From Chloroflexota bacterium (GTDB lineage Bacteria; Chloroflexota; Chloroflexia; Chloroflexales; Kallotenuaceae): 6,429 nucleotides of DNA. This document shows, in pieces, positions 5,780 to 6,429 of the stretch. The position numbers were made by a program, and so were the translations under genes. The DNA lies in contig JAFAYS010000850.1 of NCBI GenBank assembly GCA_019240175.1, positions 1 through 6,429 of the forward strand, written 5' to 3'. Position 1 is the first letter of the stretch, and each line of letters starts with the position of its first letter. Below the pieces are notes generated by a model. The model searched no databases, was not told where the DNA came from, and saw nothing but the letters and a program-made list of their open reading frames with translations.

Positions 5780-5798
5780 CGCGATCTCACACATCGCG
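5780..5798 (+). promoter_or_regulatory. Small hairpin just upstream of prfA
   Basis: CGCGAT (5780-5785) and ATCGCG (5793-5798) form a 6-bp stem with loop CTCACAC, ending 14 nt before the prfA ATG. It may influence access to the weak GGTGG ribosome site at 5804-5808. No convincing prfA promoter was found in 5661-5812. Confidence 0.3.
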
Positions 5799-5812
5799 CT
5801 TGTGGTGGATAT

Positions 5813-6429
5813 ATGCTTGACGCAAATGTTTTAGATAAGCTGGCCGGGATCGAGGAGCGCTACAATCAGCTGAACGAGCTGATGGCCGATCCTGAGGTGG
5901 CAACCGATATTGCGAAGCTGCAAAGCTTCGTCAAAGAACAAAATCAGATCGCGCGGGTCGTGGAGAAGTACCGCGAGTATGCGCAGGCGCTGCGTGGCAT
6001 CGAAGAGGCCGAGGAAGTGCTGCGCGAAAGCAACGATGCCGAGTTCCGCGAGCTGGCACAGATGGAGCTGGAGGAGCTGCGCGCCCGCGTCGAGGAGATG
6101 GACGGCGAGGTCAAGCTGCTGCTGCTGCCGGTCGATCCCAACGACGAGAAAGACGTGATCGTCGAGATCCGTGCCGGCGAAGGTGGCGATGAGGCTGGCT
6201 TGTTCGCCGCCGATCTGTTCCGCGCCTACACCCGCTACGCCGAGGTGAAAGGCTGGAAGACCGAGGTTATCAACTCCAACGAGAACGCCGCCGGCGGCTA
6301 CAAAGAAATCGTTTTCGAGATTCACGGTGAGGGCGCGTACAGCCGCATGAAGTACGAGGGCGGCGTGCATCGTGTGCAGCGCGTGCCGGCAACCGAGGCG
6401 CGCGGGCGCATCCACACCTCGACGGCGAC
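5813..6429 (+). CDS. prfA: Peptide chain release factor 1, 3'-truncated
   Basis: RF1 recognises UAA and UAG in the ribosomal A site and triggers release of the finished protein. The frame runs from ATG 5813 off the right edge (205 complete codons, somewhat over half of a normal RF1). The N-terminal part is the helical, charged domain 1 (M-L-D-A-N-V-L-D-K-L at the start). The class I block R-A-G-E-G-G-D-E-A follows, then G-A-Y-S-R-M-K-Y-E-G-G-V-H-R-V-Q-R-V. The P-A-T motif (residues 192-194, nt 6386-6394) is the RF1 stop-codon reader, where RF2 would have S-P-F, so this is prfA and not prfB. The catalytic G-G-Q lies beyond the window. The ribosome site is weak (GGTGG, 4 nt from the ATG). In many bacteria prmC follows; that cannot be seen here. 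Confidence 0.95.
   Translation, partial: MLDANVLDKLAGIEERYNQLNELMADPEVATDIAKLQSFVKEQNQIARVVEKYREYAQALRGIEEAEEVLRESNDAEFRELAQMELEELRARVEEMDGEVKLLLLPVDPNDEKDVIVEIRAGEGGDEAGLFAADLFRAYTRYAEVKGWKTEVINSNENAAGGYKEIVFEIHGEGAYSRMKYEGGVHRVQRVPATEARGRIHTSTA

Noticed and set aside
5831..6415. 194-codon minus-strand open frame
   Set aside because: It lies fully antisense to prfA, which has unmistakable RF1 motifs.
1..6429. Search for tRNA, rRNA, CRISPR, insertion sequence ends and long direct repeats
   Set aside because: No tRNA-like cloverleaf, repeat-spacer array, transposase gene or terminal inverted repeats were seen by eye. The genes are ordinary chromosomal ones without broken copies.

Overview
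This is a GC-rich bacterial window of tightly packed chromosomal genes: seven protein genes, no RNA genes, no mobile elements and no CRISPR. The Shine-Dalgarno sites (GAGGA, AAAGG, AAAGGAG) and consensus sigma-70 promoters are conventional. The gene set, together with the protein style of RF1, S21, the EVE-domain protein and the Slt-type lipoprotein, suggests a filamentous Chloroflexota (class Chloroflexia). That assignment is inference. The first two genes also have well-studied cyanobacterial relatives (Anabaena NucA and NuiA).

Layout. (1) 1-545, + strand: the C-terminal part of a DRGH-motif sugar-nonspecific DNA/RNA endonuclease, entering from the left edge. (2) 568-602: a strong hairpin between convergent genes. 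(3) 626-1021, - strand: a NuiA-family inhibitor of exactly that class of nuclease, with all the known interface residues kept. (4) 1043-3394, - strand: a large lipoprotein soluble lytic transglycosylase (helical repeats plus a C-terminal SLT domain), starting at TTG and lying only 21 bp upstream of the inhibitor gene. (5) 3395-3511: a divergent promoter region. (6) 3512-4858 and 4869-5279, + strand: folC followed by an EVE-domain protein whose ribosome-binding site overlaps the folC stop codon. (7) 5280-5465: an intergenic region with a near-consensus promoter and a structured leader. (8) 5466-5660: rpsU (ribosomal protein bS21). (9) 5661-5812: a spacer with a long GC hairpin and a second small hairpin. 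(10) 5813 to the right edge: the N-terminal part of prfA (release factor 1), including its PAT stop-codon-recognition motif.

How the genes relate. Nuclease and inhibitor face each other across a shared terminator, so a probably exported nuclease sits beside its own cytoplasmic antidote. The antidote appears to be co-transcribed with a cell-wall lytic enzyme rather than with the nuclease. folC and the EVE gene form a short operon. rpsU and prfA are both translation genes.

The most unusual signal is in the rpsU leader. Ten contiguous bases that are perfectly complementary to the canonical 16S rRNA 3' end lie about 60 nt upstream of the only possible rpsU start codon. They are separated from it by a foldable element, while the site next to the start codon is poor. 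Because bS21 sits on the ribosome close to the anti-Shine-Dalgarno sequence, this is a candidate autoregulatory leader.
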